From the NCBI RefSeq assembly GCF_019977755.1, contig NZ_AP025145.1, forward strand, positions 1,922,001 to 1,986,000: a stretch of DNA of 64,000 nucleotides. Direction: 5' to 3'. Both the position numbers and the translations under genes were made by a program. The notes under the pieces are model-generated. The model was not told where the DNA came from and did no database searches. It saw only the letters and a list, made by a program, of their open reading frames with translations. This DNA comes from Vibrio penaeicida (lineage in GTDB: Bacteria; Pseudomonadota; Gammaproteobacteria; Enterobacterales; Vibrionaceae). Shown here one piece after another: positions 19,085 through 28,036 of this stretch (positions are counted from its first letter, which is position 1; each line of letters starts with the position of its first letter).

Positions 19085-21073
19085 TTAAAACGCGTATTGC
19101 ACACCTGCACCAGCAGATAGCTCCGTTTTAATACCGTGACCTTGGGTAACGTTAGTAGTTGCAGACATTGACCAGTTAGAATCTTGGAAGCTATGTGCAA
19201 AACCAACGGCTATTGCTTGAGCTTTACCAGCAAAGCCAGTACCGACACCAAATGCCGTTTGACCACCTGACACCATTGGGCGAGCATTGTTAATAGCGTG
19301 GGTTCCAGCCATCACTCCATCCATGCGCTTGTCCATTTTATCGAAGCGTTCATTGTACTGAGCTGCCTGTGATTCGAAGTCTGTACGCAAGTCATTAATA
19401 GCCTGAGTATTTTTTGAGATATCACTTGATAACGAGTTGTACGCGGCTTCCCCAGTTGACGCAAGCGATGCCCCTGATTCACGAATACGATCAAACTCTT
19501 CTGCAATTTTACTCGCTACACTGTCATTAATATCAAAAGTATCGTTTTTGCTACTATCACCTATCTCTTTTTGCAGTTCCTTATATGCTTCCACCGCTTC
19601 TTTTCGAATTTCCGCTTTTGCTGAATCAATAGCAGCCTTACCTTCAGCATACATATTTTTCATTTCAACTTTAGCTACTTCATACGCTTGCTCACCCGCT
19701 ATATCTATTCGCTTATTAACCTCTTTTGAGACAAATTCCGCCCCACCATCAACATCAATATTGGTTAACGTGTCGATCTTCTTATTTAGTTCGTTATAAG
19801 CCAATTCTGCATCTTTTCGAGCTCCAGAAAACGCTTGCCCTGTGCGCGCTTCGATGTTACTCATCCGAGTATTTGCCGCGTTCACAGCAATTTGCCCTTG
19901 TTTCGCTAACTCTCCACCAACAGAAGTAATTCGCTTGTTTACTTCATCTGAAGCGATATCGACAGCACCATCGATATCAACCCCCGCTACGGCATCAATT
20001 TTTGTATTTAAATTGTTATAAGCCAGTTTTGCGTCATTTCGAACGCTAGAAAACGCTCTCCCTGTGCGTTCTTCGATGCTATTCATCCGAGTATTTGCCG
20101 CGTTCACAGCAATTTGCCCTTGTTTCGCTAACTCTCCACCAACAGAAGTAATTCGCTTGTTTACTTCATCTGAAGCGATATCGACAGCACCATCAATATC
20201 AACCCCCGCTACGGCATCAATTTTTGTATTTAAACTCTTATATGCACTCTGACCATCCTCGCGTAGAGAATTGTTCATTGAATTTAAACGAGTATTGACT
20301 AAATCAACGCCTTGCGCTTTTGCTTTGGCAAGTGCAGAAGCTCCATCTTGACGCACTGAGTCATCCAATGCCGCCAAGCGCGTATTCATATGCGATAGAC
20401 CATCAGCTTTGACCGTATCTAATGCATGTACTGCGTCTGCTCTTACAGCATTATCCATGGCTGAAATGCGATCCGTTACGTACTCAACACCTTGATCTTT
20501 TGCTTTGACAAGTGCAGAAGATCCATCTTGACGTAATGAGTCATCCAGTGCCGCCAAGCGCGTATTCATATGCGATAGACCATCAGCTTTGACCGTATCT
20601 AATGCATGTGCGGCGTCTGTTCTTAGAGTACTGTCCATAGCTGAAAATTGTCGCTGAACGCTTTTTATCTCAGCTTTACCTATAGACTCAATTTTTTTAA
20701 CTCGCTTTAATAAATTAATTGGATCTGTAGGGTCACCATTTACATCAGGCAAATCATCTATTTTCCCATTAATTTTTCTACCATTTACAGAAAACACCTT
20801 TCCATGTCTGTCGAAGTTAACGTGATGCTTTCGACCGTTTGCGTCGGTAACTTTGTATGAACTCATACCTCCATCAACCGTTCTATCTTCAATAATGGCT
20901 TTGTTTCCATGATCATCAATTACAATACGCGTTTTTCCAGAATCAACGACGGTGAAGTTATCGCGAAGATGTTTATCAACACTTTCAATATCTATAACAA
21001 TAGGAGCGATTGCTGCAGAAACATTAATGGAGAAAAAAGAAGCAATGGATAGAGCGATAAGAGATTTTTTCAT
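19085..21073 (-). CDS. YadA-type trimeric autotransporter adhesin
   Basis: A 662-residue surface protein. Residues 1-20 are a signal peptide. Residues about 40-120 form a small N-terminal domain of unknown fold. About 120-560 is a helical, alanine-rich stalk made of repeats. The last ~70 residues (GGQTAFGVGTGFAGKAQAIA, ending VQYAF) are a YadA anchor that forms a trimeric outer-membrane barrel with a terminal phenylalanine. It lacks a recognisable YadA head, so the ligand is unknown. Stalk units of 60 and 74 residues are duplicated almost exactly in DNA. The stalk may serve as a spacer or may bind host or cell-surface polymers. Confidence 0.9.
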   Translation of the reverse strand: MKKSLIALSIASFFSINVSAAIAPIVIDIESVDKHLRDNFTVVDSGKTRIVIDDHGNKAIIEDRTVDGGMSSYKVTDANGRKHHVNFDRHGKVFSVNGRKINGKIDDLPDVNGDPTDPINLLKRVKKIESIGKAEIKSVQRQFSAMDSTLRTDAAHALDTVKADGLSHMNTRLAALDDSLRQDGSSALVKAKDQGVEYVTDRISAMDNAVRADAVHALDTVKADGLSHMNTRLAALDDSVRQDGASALAKAKAQGVDLVNTRLNSMNNSLREDGQSAYKSLNTKIDAVAGVDIDGAVDIASDEVNKRITSVGGELAKQGQIAVNAANTRMNSIEERTGRAFSSVRNDAKLAYNNLNTKIDAVAGVDIDGAVDIASDEVNKRITSVGGELAKQGQIAVNAANTRMSNIEARTGQAFSGARKDAELAYNELNKKIDTLTNIDVDGGAEFVSKEVNKRIDIAGEQAYEVAKVEMKNMYAEGKAAIDSAKAEIRKEAVEAYKELQKEIGDSSKNDTFDINDSVASKIAEEFDRIRESGASLASTGEAAYNSLSSDISKNTQAINDLRTDFESQAAQYNERFDKMDKRMDGVMAGTHAINNARPMVSGGQTAFGVGTGFAGKAQAIAVGFAHSFQDSNWSMSATTNVTQGHGIKTELSAGAGVQYAF
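19863..20232 (-). repeat. Two near-identical 222-bp stalk repeats
   Basis: The block 19863-20010 recurs at 20085-20232, offset exactly 222 bp (74 codons), with essentially one base difference over about 148 bp. It encodes the segment with DIDGAVDIASDEVNKRI and AKQGQIAVNAANTRM. Such identity implies a recent duplication or ongoing gene conversion within the adhesin stalk. Confidence 0.88.
20361..20620 (-). repeat. Two near-identical 180-bp stalk repeats
   Basis: The stretch with GCCGCCAAGCGCGTATTCAT at about 20371 recurs 180 bp later at about 20551, continuing identically for about 60 bases. It encodes the 60-residue unit containing VKADGLSHMNTRLAALDDS. Confidence 0.82.
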
Positions 21074-21581
21074 CTTAAAACCTTTGATTGGTTAAGACGT
21101 CCATGTTTCACATAGAGAGCCTTATCCATCCAGCTCTCGATCCAAAAGATTTGTCGTCAAAACCAATACCCACACCCGAAACTGTAAGCAATAAAAAAGC
21201 CTCGATGTGTCTCATTCTTGACAACGAGGCGTATAGTACACATGCTGACTTTAGATTTAAAGGTTTTATGTTGAATTATTTAATATAAAACCTTAAATGG
21301 TTTTTAAGGCATTGAAAAGCAAGTGATTTTAAAAATATATTTTTAAAATGTCCGTTCAGAATTTCAAGTGCTAACGATTTTCGAGGAAAGATCCACTTGG
21401 ATAAAAAGAAAAAGGCGTTATTCAAAAATGATTCGTAACAGTAACAATCTATAAATAAAGGAGAGTGTGAAAAGGTAACCAAACAAAAAAAGGATTACAT
21501 CAAACAATGATGAAAATGACTATTTTGAAATGATTGTGCCTACTGAGAATGAGGCGTCGAATTGAATTTAATGTATTGCCA
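21074..21581. other. Intergenic region upstream of the YadA-like gene
   Basis: No supportable gene. It contains a minus-strand intrinsic terminator (21192-21230) and an AT-rich hairpin (about 21260-21295; arms AAGGTTTTAT and ATAAAACCTT). Promoter elements for the autotransporter must lie between 21074 and 21192. Confidence 0.5.
21192..21230 (-). terminator. Intrinsic terminator between the small exported protein and the YadA-like gene
   Basis: On the minus strand GCCTCG and CGAGGC pair, with an inner TGTC/GACA helix, followed by seven T. It lies about 350 bases after the nearest upstream minus-strand stop (21582) and 119 bases before the yadA-like ATG. It ends either a long 3' UTR or an unannotated short transcript. 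Confidence 0.75.
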
Positions 21582-22019
21582 TCAACTGAGCTTTTCGAGG
21601 TACCAAGTCCCGTGACACGGTCCGTTGTTTAGGTTCCACTTCCCATCAATTCTATCGCTCGTGACCTTGCCTGCAAATCGATAATCCCATTGGCTATGGC
21701 TTGCATACAATGTCAGATCTTTGTTCTCTGATACCCAACCTTTAAGCGGTGTTCCGTTGTATGTGAGAACAAAGGTGACCAGTCCATCAACCACGTCGCC
21801 TTCTATTGTTGTTGGCTCGCATAAGCTGCTGCTTGATTCATTGATCCGACGCCCTACCCATTTCCCATCAAATTCACTCGATACACTAAAATCAGGCGCT
21901 TCAGGCAATTTAGGGAACGAATCTGGGTTACTTGATGCAAACCAATCAAGTTTGCTCCCTACCAGCAGAAAAGCCACAAAGGAAAAAGTCAGTGTATACG
22001 CCGCTATTTTTTTCATCAT
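21582..22019 (-). CDS. Hypothetical exported protein
   Basis: A 145-residue protein I do not recognise. Residues 1-28 contain one hydrophobic segment (AAYTLTFSFVAFLLVGS) that acts as a signal peptide or N-terminal anchor. The mature part is beta-rich, with FDGKWVGRRINESSSSLCEP, VTFVLTYNGTPLKGWVSEN and DRIDGKWNLNNGPCHGTWYL, a pattern like small extracellular beta-barrel domains that carry one disulphide. The two cysteines could bond. No functional neighbour. Confidence 0.72.
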   Translation of the reverse strand: MMKKIAAYTLTFSFVAFLLVGSKLDWFASSNPDSFPKLPEAPDFSVSSEFDGKWVGRRINESSSSLCEPTTIEGDVVDGLVTFVLTYNGTPLKGWVSENKDLTLYASHSQWDYRFAGKVTSDRIDGKWNLNNGPCHGTWYLEKLS

Positions 22020-22285
22020 TCAGTGCAACCAAGAAGCAATAACCAAATGAATTATATGAAATAAAATTCAAAATCGGGTGATTCGATGTAAACCCTGCGA
22101 TTCGCTTCTCAATAGAAAACAACCAGCTAAACGGCGTTTCTCCACAAGGAATATACGCCACTTGTATTCAACCTTTGTTCCGTCTTGATCGGACCAGTGT
22201 GTACGTAAACGATTCCGTGTTTAATCTATTGGTAATCTTATAGTTAGACATGTAAATTATTCTTATTCACATTTGGAGATTTACT

Positions 22286-22918
22286 ATGAATACCGTCGTT
22301 ATTTGGGGAGCCGCCAGCGGTTTAGGTGCTGCTATGGTTGAGTACTTTCATCAGCACGATTATCAAGTTATCGCTGTTGCTCGCACACCAGAGAAAAACC
22401 CTCGCCTTGCAGAACTTGGGGTTAAAGCGTTGATCTGTGATGCCACCGTTGAAGCGCAGGTAAAGGAAACCGTCGGTCACATTCCGAAAGAAGCATTGGT
22501 TATTTCGACCATGGGGAGTTTTCGCGCTGAAGTACCCGTTGATTACATTGGTCATCGCAACTTAACTAATGCGCTAGAAGGGCACGACATAAAGCGCTTT
22601 TTGCTGGTCACCTCTTTGGGCTGCGGAGATTCGTGGCAGTACTTATCAGAGCGTTCAAAACAAGGGTTTGGGGCAGCAGTACGTGAAAAATCTTTGGCGG
22701 AATCTTGGCTTCAAAGCAGCAACGTTCCTTTCACTATTTTAAGACCGGGCGGCCTGAAAGATGGTGAAATCACAGAGAAAGGTGAGCTGTCTCAGAACGA
22801 TGAAGTGCATGGGCTGATCCATCGCAGTGAAGTCGCGCGTTTAGCGCAAAAATTGCTTACTAATGACAGTGCACTTGGTCAAGTTTATCAGTGCATTGAC
22901 CCAACACTCACTTGGTAA
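22286..22918 (+). CDS. SDR-like NAD(P)-binding protein
   Basis: A 210-residue Rossmann-fold protein with the dinucleotide loop GAASGLG at residues 8-14. No clear Y-x-x-x-K catalytic pair at the classical spacing; RPGGLKDGE and LLVTSLGCGDSW resemble atypical SDRs (NAD(P)H-binding, YwnB-like) rather than classical dehydrogenases. GGAG stands 8 bases before the ATG. It is followed by a bidirectional-looking terminator and a convergent acyltransferase gene, so it is probably monocistronic. Confidence 0.82.
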   Translation: MNTVVIWGAASGLGAAMVEYFHQHDYQVIAVARTPEKNPRLAELGVKALICDATVEAQVKETVGHIPKEALVISTMGSFRAEVPVDYIGHRNLTNALEGHDIKRFLLVTSLGCGDSWQYLSERSKQGFGAAVREKSLAESWLQSSNVPFTILRPGGLKDGEITEKGELSQNDEVHGLIHRSEVARLAQKLLTNDSALGQVYQCIDPTLTW

Positions 22919-22966
22919 CACCCCAAGGTATATACTCAAGTAGCCTTTAGTATCCTATTTCTAGAG

Positions 22967-23003
22967 AACCCAGCAGAAAGTGAACTGTTTTGCTGGGTTG
23001 TTT
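22967..23003 (+). terminator. Intrinsic terminator after the SDR-like gene
   Basis: AACCCAGCA and TGCTGGGTT arms flank a 15-nt loop; GTTT follows on the plus strand. It separates two convergent genes. Confidence 0.8.
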
Positions 23004-23017
23004 AACGAAGCCGCACG

Positions 23018-24031
23018 TTATTGGTCACGTGGCAGGAAAAAGCGAGAAATCGGTGCAGACAAGATAAAAGGAATACGAAACGCCTCAATGATTTTGTGCG
23101 CCACTAAAGGTGCCAGTGTGGCCACTGCCATACCGACAATCAAATGCACCGATGCAGACTCAATCCCCATCCCTTTTGTTAAAACCACTCTCACGCCACT
23201 GCCAGCCAATATATGCATGACATAAATCGACATCGACGCTACTCCTAGCGTTTTCAAAAACCCAAACGATCCTTTAGATAACGTGATGGATAGTGACGTG
23301 ACAAACGCTATAGAGCAAATAGCAACAATCAGTGATTCTGCCCCTCTCTGACTGTAATCCATACCCCACAAGCCGTGATATACCCACTGAATAAAGGCAA
23401 ATAAAACTAACGTAACGCCCAGTGCCGCACCAGATTTAAAGAAGCGATCTAAAGCGTACTGAGTGAAGATTATTCCTAAAAAGAAGAACACTAGATTTTG
23501 AGTTAAGAAGTTAATCAGAGTGACATTTGGCAAAAATGAAGCAAATACGTACAGCAATACCGTGACGACAAAAAGCCCCACCCCCAACGCTTTAGAACCG
23601 ATGGAATACACGACAGAGCTGACTAGAAACACAAAGAAAAGCGCATATAAGAACCAAAACTGGGCTCTTGGCTCCCAAAGCAACGCAAATACATCACTGA
23701 AAGACACATTCCCGTTAGTGTAGTTCGATAAAACGGCTTCAATACTGCCTTGCAATAAAGACCACAAAACGTACGGGTAGAAAATGGTGTCCATCTTGCT
23801 GAACATCAGTTTCTTAGCACCTCGCTTGGAGAATGAACGATAAAAAAACAACCCTGACAAAAAGAAAAATAGCGGCATGTGAAAGCTATAAACCACGCTA
23901 TCTACCATATGATAAAACGCAGTAGGCATATCTATATTGGCGTTGAACAACCCTCTCGCCACATGCCCATACACTACAAGTAGAATACCTATACCTTTTG
24001 CGTAATCGACCCAATCCGTTCTATTTTCCAC
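23018..24031 (-). CDS. Acyltransferase family 3 membrane protein
   Basis: A 337-residue integral membrane acyltransferase with about ten hydrophobic segments. The opening DWVDYAKGIGILLVVYGHVA carries the conserved histidine of the family, and FHMPLFFFLSGLFFYRS is the second family signature. Members add acetyl or other acyl groups to surface polysaccharides or lipids. No glycan genes are adjacent, so the acceptor is unknown. Confidence 0.88.
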   Translation of the reverse strand: MENRTDWVDYAKGIGILLVVYGHVARGLFNANIDMPTAFYHMVDSVVYSFHMPLFFFLSGLFFYRSFSKRGAKKLMFSKMDTIFYPYVLWSLLQGSIEAVLSNYTNGNVSFSDVFALLWEPRAQFWFLYALFFVFLVSSVVYSIGSKALGVGLFVVTVLLYVFASFLPNVTLINFLTQNLVFFFLGIIFTQYALDRFFKSGAALGVTLVLFAFIQWVYHGLWGMDYSQRGAESLIVAICSIAFVTSLSITLSKGSFGFLKTLGVASMSIYVMHILAGSGVRVVLTKGMGIESASVHLIVGMAVATLAPLVAHKIIEAFRIPFILSAPISRFFLPRDQ

Positions 24032-24416
24032 GTCCTACCCTATTTTATTTTTGCTTATTGGCTGAGTTACGACGATCTGTTAAAGCTCGCCAAAATCCCT
24101 CAAATAATGCCTTAAATGCATGACTCTTATTTGAGACGACTTGACTTTTTCCTTACATCTCAAGCCAGTGAAACTGCAAAAACAAAACAAAACCATTAAT
24201 TTCAATTATTTAAGTAGATATCACTCATTATTGTTACAGTACTAGCTCAACAGGATTTGAACCAGCTTCACAGCCTCAAGTTTCAATATTCACGTTATAT
24301 TGGATACTTGAAAGGCTCAGCTGGCTTTTAATTTTGGGGGAGGTATGTTTAACAAACTCAATACAATGGGGGGTTACTATTTCAATTTAGCTTGCACCTA
24401 TAAATAACGATAAAAC
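24032..24416. other. Intergenic region
   Basis: No supportable gene. An 18-codon frame at 24344 sits directly behind GGGGGAGG but the spacing to the ATG is a single base and it is too short to credit. It should contain the promoter of the acyltransferase gene. Confidence 0.5.
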
Positions 24417-25187
24417 TTAACTCGTTAACATTTTCATAAGCCGAATATCAATGATGGTTTCGCCGTCGTATTCCGTTTTTTCGAATTCACCAGTCTCAAC
24501 AAAACCAAGCTTTTGATAGAACCTCATTGCCGATTGGTTACTGTCTAGAACGTAAAGAGAGATCGTTTTGATAGCCTCTGATTTTACCACTTGATTAAAC
24601 GCATTCATCAACTGTGTTCCGACGCCTTGTCGGTATAGATAAGGAGAAAGGTAGAGCTTGCTTAATTCGATAACGTCCGAATGGGTGGGATTGATGTAGT
24701 AGGATAAAAAGCCGACCACTTGCTGGTCGCGCTCAGCAACAATAACGCATTCACTTTCCGTTTGAATGATGCTGTTCCATTCTTTTCTTCTTACATCTAG
24801 GTTATAACCTGATATGTATCCTTGAGGCATTAAGCCTTCAAACGCCACGCCCCAAGAATCCACATGTATCTGGGCAATTTGGTTTATACCCAAGTAACCT
24901 CAAGATGCTAGGTTCAGCGAGAGTTAACTGGATTTCAGGCAAGGCATCGATTGGTAGATCTAGTGGTTCTAAATCAAGAATCGATAACGCAGTATGAAAG
25001 CCAGTTAAACTCGCCCTTGGGAGCCCATATTCTGCCCCACTTCATCGTCTAAGAACTTGGAAAGGACTCGTCATTCCGCTGCGTTCTTGTCCTTGAATTG
25101 AAACAGAATATGAGGCTCTGAATCCTACACCTTGAGGTCACTTGGGTATATCTCTTTTAGTAACGCGGATCTTATCTTTACAGTCAT
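24417..25187 (-). pseudogene. GNAT acetyltransferase gene split by a MITE-like insertion
   Basis: The 3' part (24417-24884) encodes a GNAT domain (INQIAQIHVDSWG, LYRQGVGTQLMNAF acetyl-CoA loop, MRFYQKLGF). The 5' end lies on the far side of the element: an ATG at 25187 reads MTVKIRSALLKEI and then runs into the element, meeting a TAG after 20 codons. Removing the 262-bp element and one TA joins the two parts in frame as ...ALLKEINQIAQIHVDSWG, a normal GNAT opening. The present 3' part could start only at a TTG (24893) that lies inside the element's terminal repeat, just after a TGA. The gene is probably inactive, though a short product from the TTG cannot be excluded. Confidence 0.85.
24887..25148. 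mobile_element. 262-bp MITE-like element with terminal inverted repeats and TA duplication
   Basis: Ends are TACCCAAGTAACCTCAAGAT and, inverted at the other side, TACCCAAGTGACCTCAAGGT. TA flanks both ends (24885-24886 and 25149-25150), as left by TA-targeting (IS630/Tc1-like) transposases. The interior holds no gene but several imperfect hairpins (for example AAGGAC...GTCCTT and CATATTCTG...CAGAATATG), so the RNA could fold into a branched structure. It is a non-autonomous element; no transposase is in the window. A shortened relative lies at 7880. Confidence 0.85.
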
Positions 25188-25363
25188 TGTGTTTTCTCAG
25201 TACTTCTTTTTCTATAAACTTACCTGTTTTCTCACCAAGTAAGGCGGCAAACCTTAACAGAATTCATCATGCAAACTGACGGGAATAGCATGAAGTGGCA
25301 CGCATTTTACCCTTATTTCATACACGCTAAATCAGCGACCTTTTGGGTTAACCTGACTTCGAG

Positions 25364-25810
25364 TTAGATCCAACGCCTAACAGAATTTTGATATAAGCTG
25401 TATTCTTCACCAAATTTCTTGATCATTTCTCGCTCTTCATAGGCGATATACCACCGATCCGAAACGACAACATAGAACACAACCAACAAAAACGATGAAA
25501 TAGCTGCGCCGAATAAAACAGCAAATCCAAACAACGCAATGGAGAACCCAAGGTACATAGGGTTTCGGGTGAATTTGAATGCGCCCGTTGTTACCAGCTT
25601 TCCCGGTTCATCAAACGTCATTATGTTGGTTCCAACTTTGCGAAACAAAGCGCTACTTCTACCCGCGAGGGCAATACCAAAAGCAACAAACAATAAACCT
25701 AGAAGTGAATAAGGCATAGCGATTAAATGAGGTGAATTGGAGTACCAGCAAATGGTGCCCATCGCAAAAACCGTCAGCACAAATAAATAGGGGGGAAGTA
25801 ACTTTTTCAT
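25364..25810 (-). CDS. Isoprenylcysteine carboxyl methyltransferase-like membrane protein
   Basis: A 148-residue protein with four or so membrane helices. The C-terminal half fits the ICMT/PEMT family: LVTTGAFKFTRNPMYLGFS (R-x-P-M-Y-x-G SAM-binding signature) and YIAYEEREMIKKFGEEYSLY (E-E-R-x-x...F-G-x-x-Y). Bacterial members are often annotated as methyltransferases of unknown substrate. It starts 65 bases downstream of the Crp/Fnr gene stop on the same strand and may be under its control. Confidence 0.87.
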   Translation of the reverse strand: MKKLLPPYLFVLTVFAMGTICWYSNSPHLIAMPYSLLGLLFVAFGIALAGRSSALFRKVGTNIMTFDEPGKLVTTGAFKFTRNPMYLGFSIALFGFAVLFGAAISSFLLVVFYVVVSDRWYIAYEEREMIKKFGEEYSLYQNSVRRWI

Positions 25811-25875
25811 CTGCGTATCCTAAAAATTCAATGAGGAAATGCAGTCTACTCATTTAAAAAATGGCGAGCCTTAAC

Positions 25876-26463
25876 CTATGTTAATCCCAATTCTCTGCGT
25901 ATACGTGAAAGCGTGACATTAGTAATACCAAGGTACATAGCCACATGACGCAATGGAATGAGGTGGCTTTCATCCGCAAATTCGCTTAGAAAGTTTTGGT
26001 AACGTGTCTTAGCATCCAGTAGCAAGAACTCGGCCTCTCGGCGTTCCTTCTTCAGAACCAATTGCTCATATACCTTTCTGACAAAGGCGTTCCAATAAGG
26101 GTGTTTTTCCGACAAGGATACAAGGGAAGAATAAGGGATAGAAGCAAGACTGCATGGTGTGATGGTTTCAGCGTAAAAAGGGCTTGGAGAATTCGCAACC
26201 AGCGAACTAATACTCGTGAATGCGCCTCCCGCTTTTACTAAGGATTTGTTTCGCTCCACCCCTTCCAAATCGAGATAATAATAACGGCCAACACCCTTAA
26301 GTAAAAAATGCACCTCTGTAACGTTATCACCCACCGAAAAAATCGATTGTTTCTCTTGGAATTCAGTAAATGAAAACTGCTGAAGATCAATGGTGTCGTA
26401 TTGAATATTCGGCACGACCCGAGCCAAGAAATGTTTTAATCGCTGTTCAGATGATTCGCTCAT
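25876..26463 (-). CDS. Crp/Fnr-family transcriptional regulator
   Basis: A 195-residue protein with a cyclic-nucleotide-binding-like beta barrel (about 20-140; SIFSVGDNVTEVHFLLKGVG) and a short C-terminal helix-turn-helix (LRHVAMYLGITNVTLSRIRR). No cysteine cluster for an iron-sulphur cluster and no canonical cAMP-binding R-S signature, so the effector is unknown. It lies 65 bases upstream of the ICMT-like gene on the same strand; autoregulation plus control of that gene is plausible. Confidence 0.85.
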   Translation of the reverse strand: MSESSEQRLKHFLARVVPNIQYDTIDLQQFSFTEFQEKQSIFSVGDNVTEVHFLLKGVGRYYYLDLEGVERNKSLVKAGGAFTSISSLVANSPSPFYAETITPCSLASIPYSSLVSLSEKHPYWNAFVRKVYEQLVLKKERREAEFLLLDAKTRYQNFLSEFADESHLIPLRHVAMYLGITNVTLSRIRRELGLT

Positions 26464-26509
26464 TTTCCCTACTATCTTAAATTCCGTCTAACGGATAGAT
26501 TATGTCGAA

Positions 26510-28009
26510 CTACCATTCTAACGGCAGATCCGAAATCCAGATATCGCCCAAGTCACACCAACCAAACCCGTTCACTCGTGCATTCTTAATTTTTTTGGAA
26601 ACGGCCAAATTAAACGACTCTTGCTTCAATTCCTCCAACATACCGAGTGCTTTTGCTTTGGCTTTTAGTGCTTCTAACCCTTCCAATGCATCGGCATGAT
26701 TTGTACGCGAACGAATGCCCTTGATATCACTCTGAAAACAATCTGAACGAAATGGGTATAAGCAAAAGAAAGACAACCACGAAATAAACGCATCGTTTTC
26801 ATCAATAATACTGCAAAAAGCCTGTTCGAAATCTTGGTGGTAGTGCCCATAGGGGACAACTTCAACGGTGTGATTTTCACCGTTCGTGTTTAAAGCAGCA
26901 AAACTTAGCGCTTGGCATTCCGATGTATCTTCGCTGCTTATCTTCGAGTTGTCGCTGCAAAATCCAATATCACTACCATCTTCCTTGTTCAGGATTTTTA
27001 AAAATGTAGACGGCTTTTGGCTTTCAATGGATTGGGTTTGATCGGGCATTTGTAGGCACACTTGGTTTACTGCGCAGCTTTTGCTTTTCGCCCACTCTGA
27101 GTAAACCCACAATTCAACACGTTTCAATATTGCAGTGCTATGGCTGTATCGGTCATTCCGACTGAGTCTAAGCATCTTTGAGGAAAAAACATCAAGGGAA
27201 AAAGTACCTGACCCTATCAAACGTTCACTGAAAGGCAGTTTAAAGATTGATGCTTCCGCTCGTGAAAGCAACCGAGGTAAATGCCAATCTGCCTGACTCA
27301 GCGTGATTTCTATTAGCTCGTTCGACGTCGCCTTCACACTTGTTATGTGTCGATACAAACGCGACCAATATTGATTCGAAACAAGAGCTTGCAAGCATCT
27401 CACCACGTCTTGAGCACCCAGCAAACTTCCATCATGAAAATGCACGCCGCTGCGAACTTGAAAATGCCAGCACGTCGCACTGGAATTGCTACGCCATTGA
27501 TAAGCAAGATCACCTTCTAACTTGCCATTATGGGTAGAGGTTAATCGTTGGCAGATCTGAGTCACCAAAAAACGCTCCGTACGGCGTAAAGAACTGAACG
27601 GGTGTAATCTTTCTAGCTCTCGATGAAATGGGATATAAGCGATGCGTTGAATAGCTTCTTGCGATTGCGCTAGGTAAGCTTCCAGCTCTTTTTGAGGATC
27701 TCTGCCCCCGAAAGACAGCACATTAAGAAGCTGCTCTACGTTACCGGAATCAGCCAAAGGATTCGCGATTTCATAACACGCTTCTATCGGCTCAATACGG
27801 CAAGACAACCGTGCTTTTTTGTTTCGCCCAGATTGGGCAACCCAATCGATCCACCCTGCTGCTACCATTTTTTTCAATAGCGTTTGAACGTGCCGCTCAC
27901 TGACGTGCAAGAGCGCCGCCAGTTCACTTATCTGACATTCCGATGTTCCTGGACCATAAGTGCTAAACAGCCGTTCGTAGATATCGAGTTTGCGTTTAAG
28001 GTTTTCCAT
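26510..28009 (-). CDS. SgrR-type transcriptional regulator with solute-binding domain
   Basis: A 499-residue protein. Residues 1-70 form a winged HTH (CQISELAALLHVSERHVQTL) and residues about 150-450 a degenerate SBP_bac_5 domain (LVTQICQRLTSTHNG, WHFQVRSGVHFHDGSLLGAQ). This is the SgrR layout, a cytoplasmic regulator that senses a small molecule through a binding-protein fold. E. coli SgrR is about 50 residues longer. No sgrS-like RNA or setA is adjacent. It begins 28 bases after the Gfo/Idh/MocA gene, so the two may be cotranscribed. Confidence 0.85.
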   Translation of the reverse strand: MENLKRKLDIYERLFSTYGPGTSECQISELAALLHVSERHVQTLLKKMVAAGWIDWVAQSGRNKKARLSCRIEPIEACYEIANPLADSGNVEQLLNVLSFGGRDPQKELEAYLAQSQEAIQRIAYIPFHRELERLHPFSSLRRTERFLVTQICQRLTSTHNGKLEGDLAYQWRSNSSATCWHFQVRSGVHFHDGSLLGAQDVVRCLQALVSNQYWSRLYRHITSVKATSNELIEITLSQADWHLPRLLSRAEASIFKLPFSERLIGSGTFSLDVFSSKMLRLSRNDRYSHSTAILKRVELWVYSEWAKSKSCAVNQVCLQMPDQTQSIESQKPSTFLKILNKEDGSDIGFCSDNSKISSEDTSECQALSFAALNTNGENHTVEVVPYGHYHQDFEQAFCSIIDENDAFISWLSFFCLYPFRSDCFQSDIKGIRSRTNHADALEGLEALKAKAKALGMLEELKQESFNLAVSKKIKNARVNGFGWCDLGDIWISDLPLEW

Positions 28010-28036
28010 TCCATCCTTTTCTTTGTGTTACGGGTT

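Noticed and set aside
19863..20620. Regularly spaced near-identical repeats, considered as a CRISPR array
   Set aside because: Units are coding, in frame, 60-74 codons long and part of the autotransporter stalk; no leader or cas genes are present.
22930..22945. Sequence TATACTCAAGTAGCCT resembling one MITE end
   Set aside because: Only a single degenerate half is present and no partner end could be found.
24344..24400. 18-codon frame behind GGGGGAGG
   Set aside because: The spacing between the Shine-Dalgarno-like run and the ATG is one base, and the frame is too short to support.
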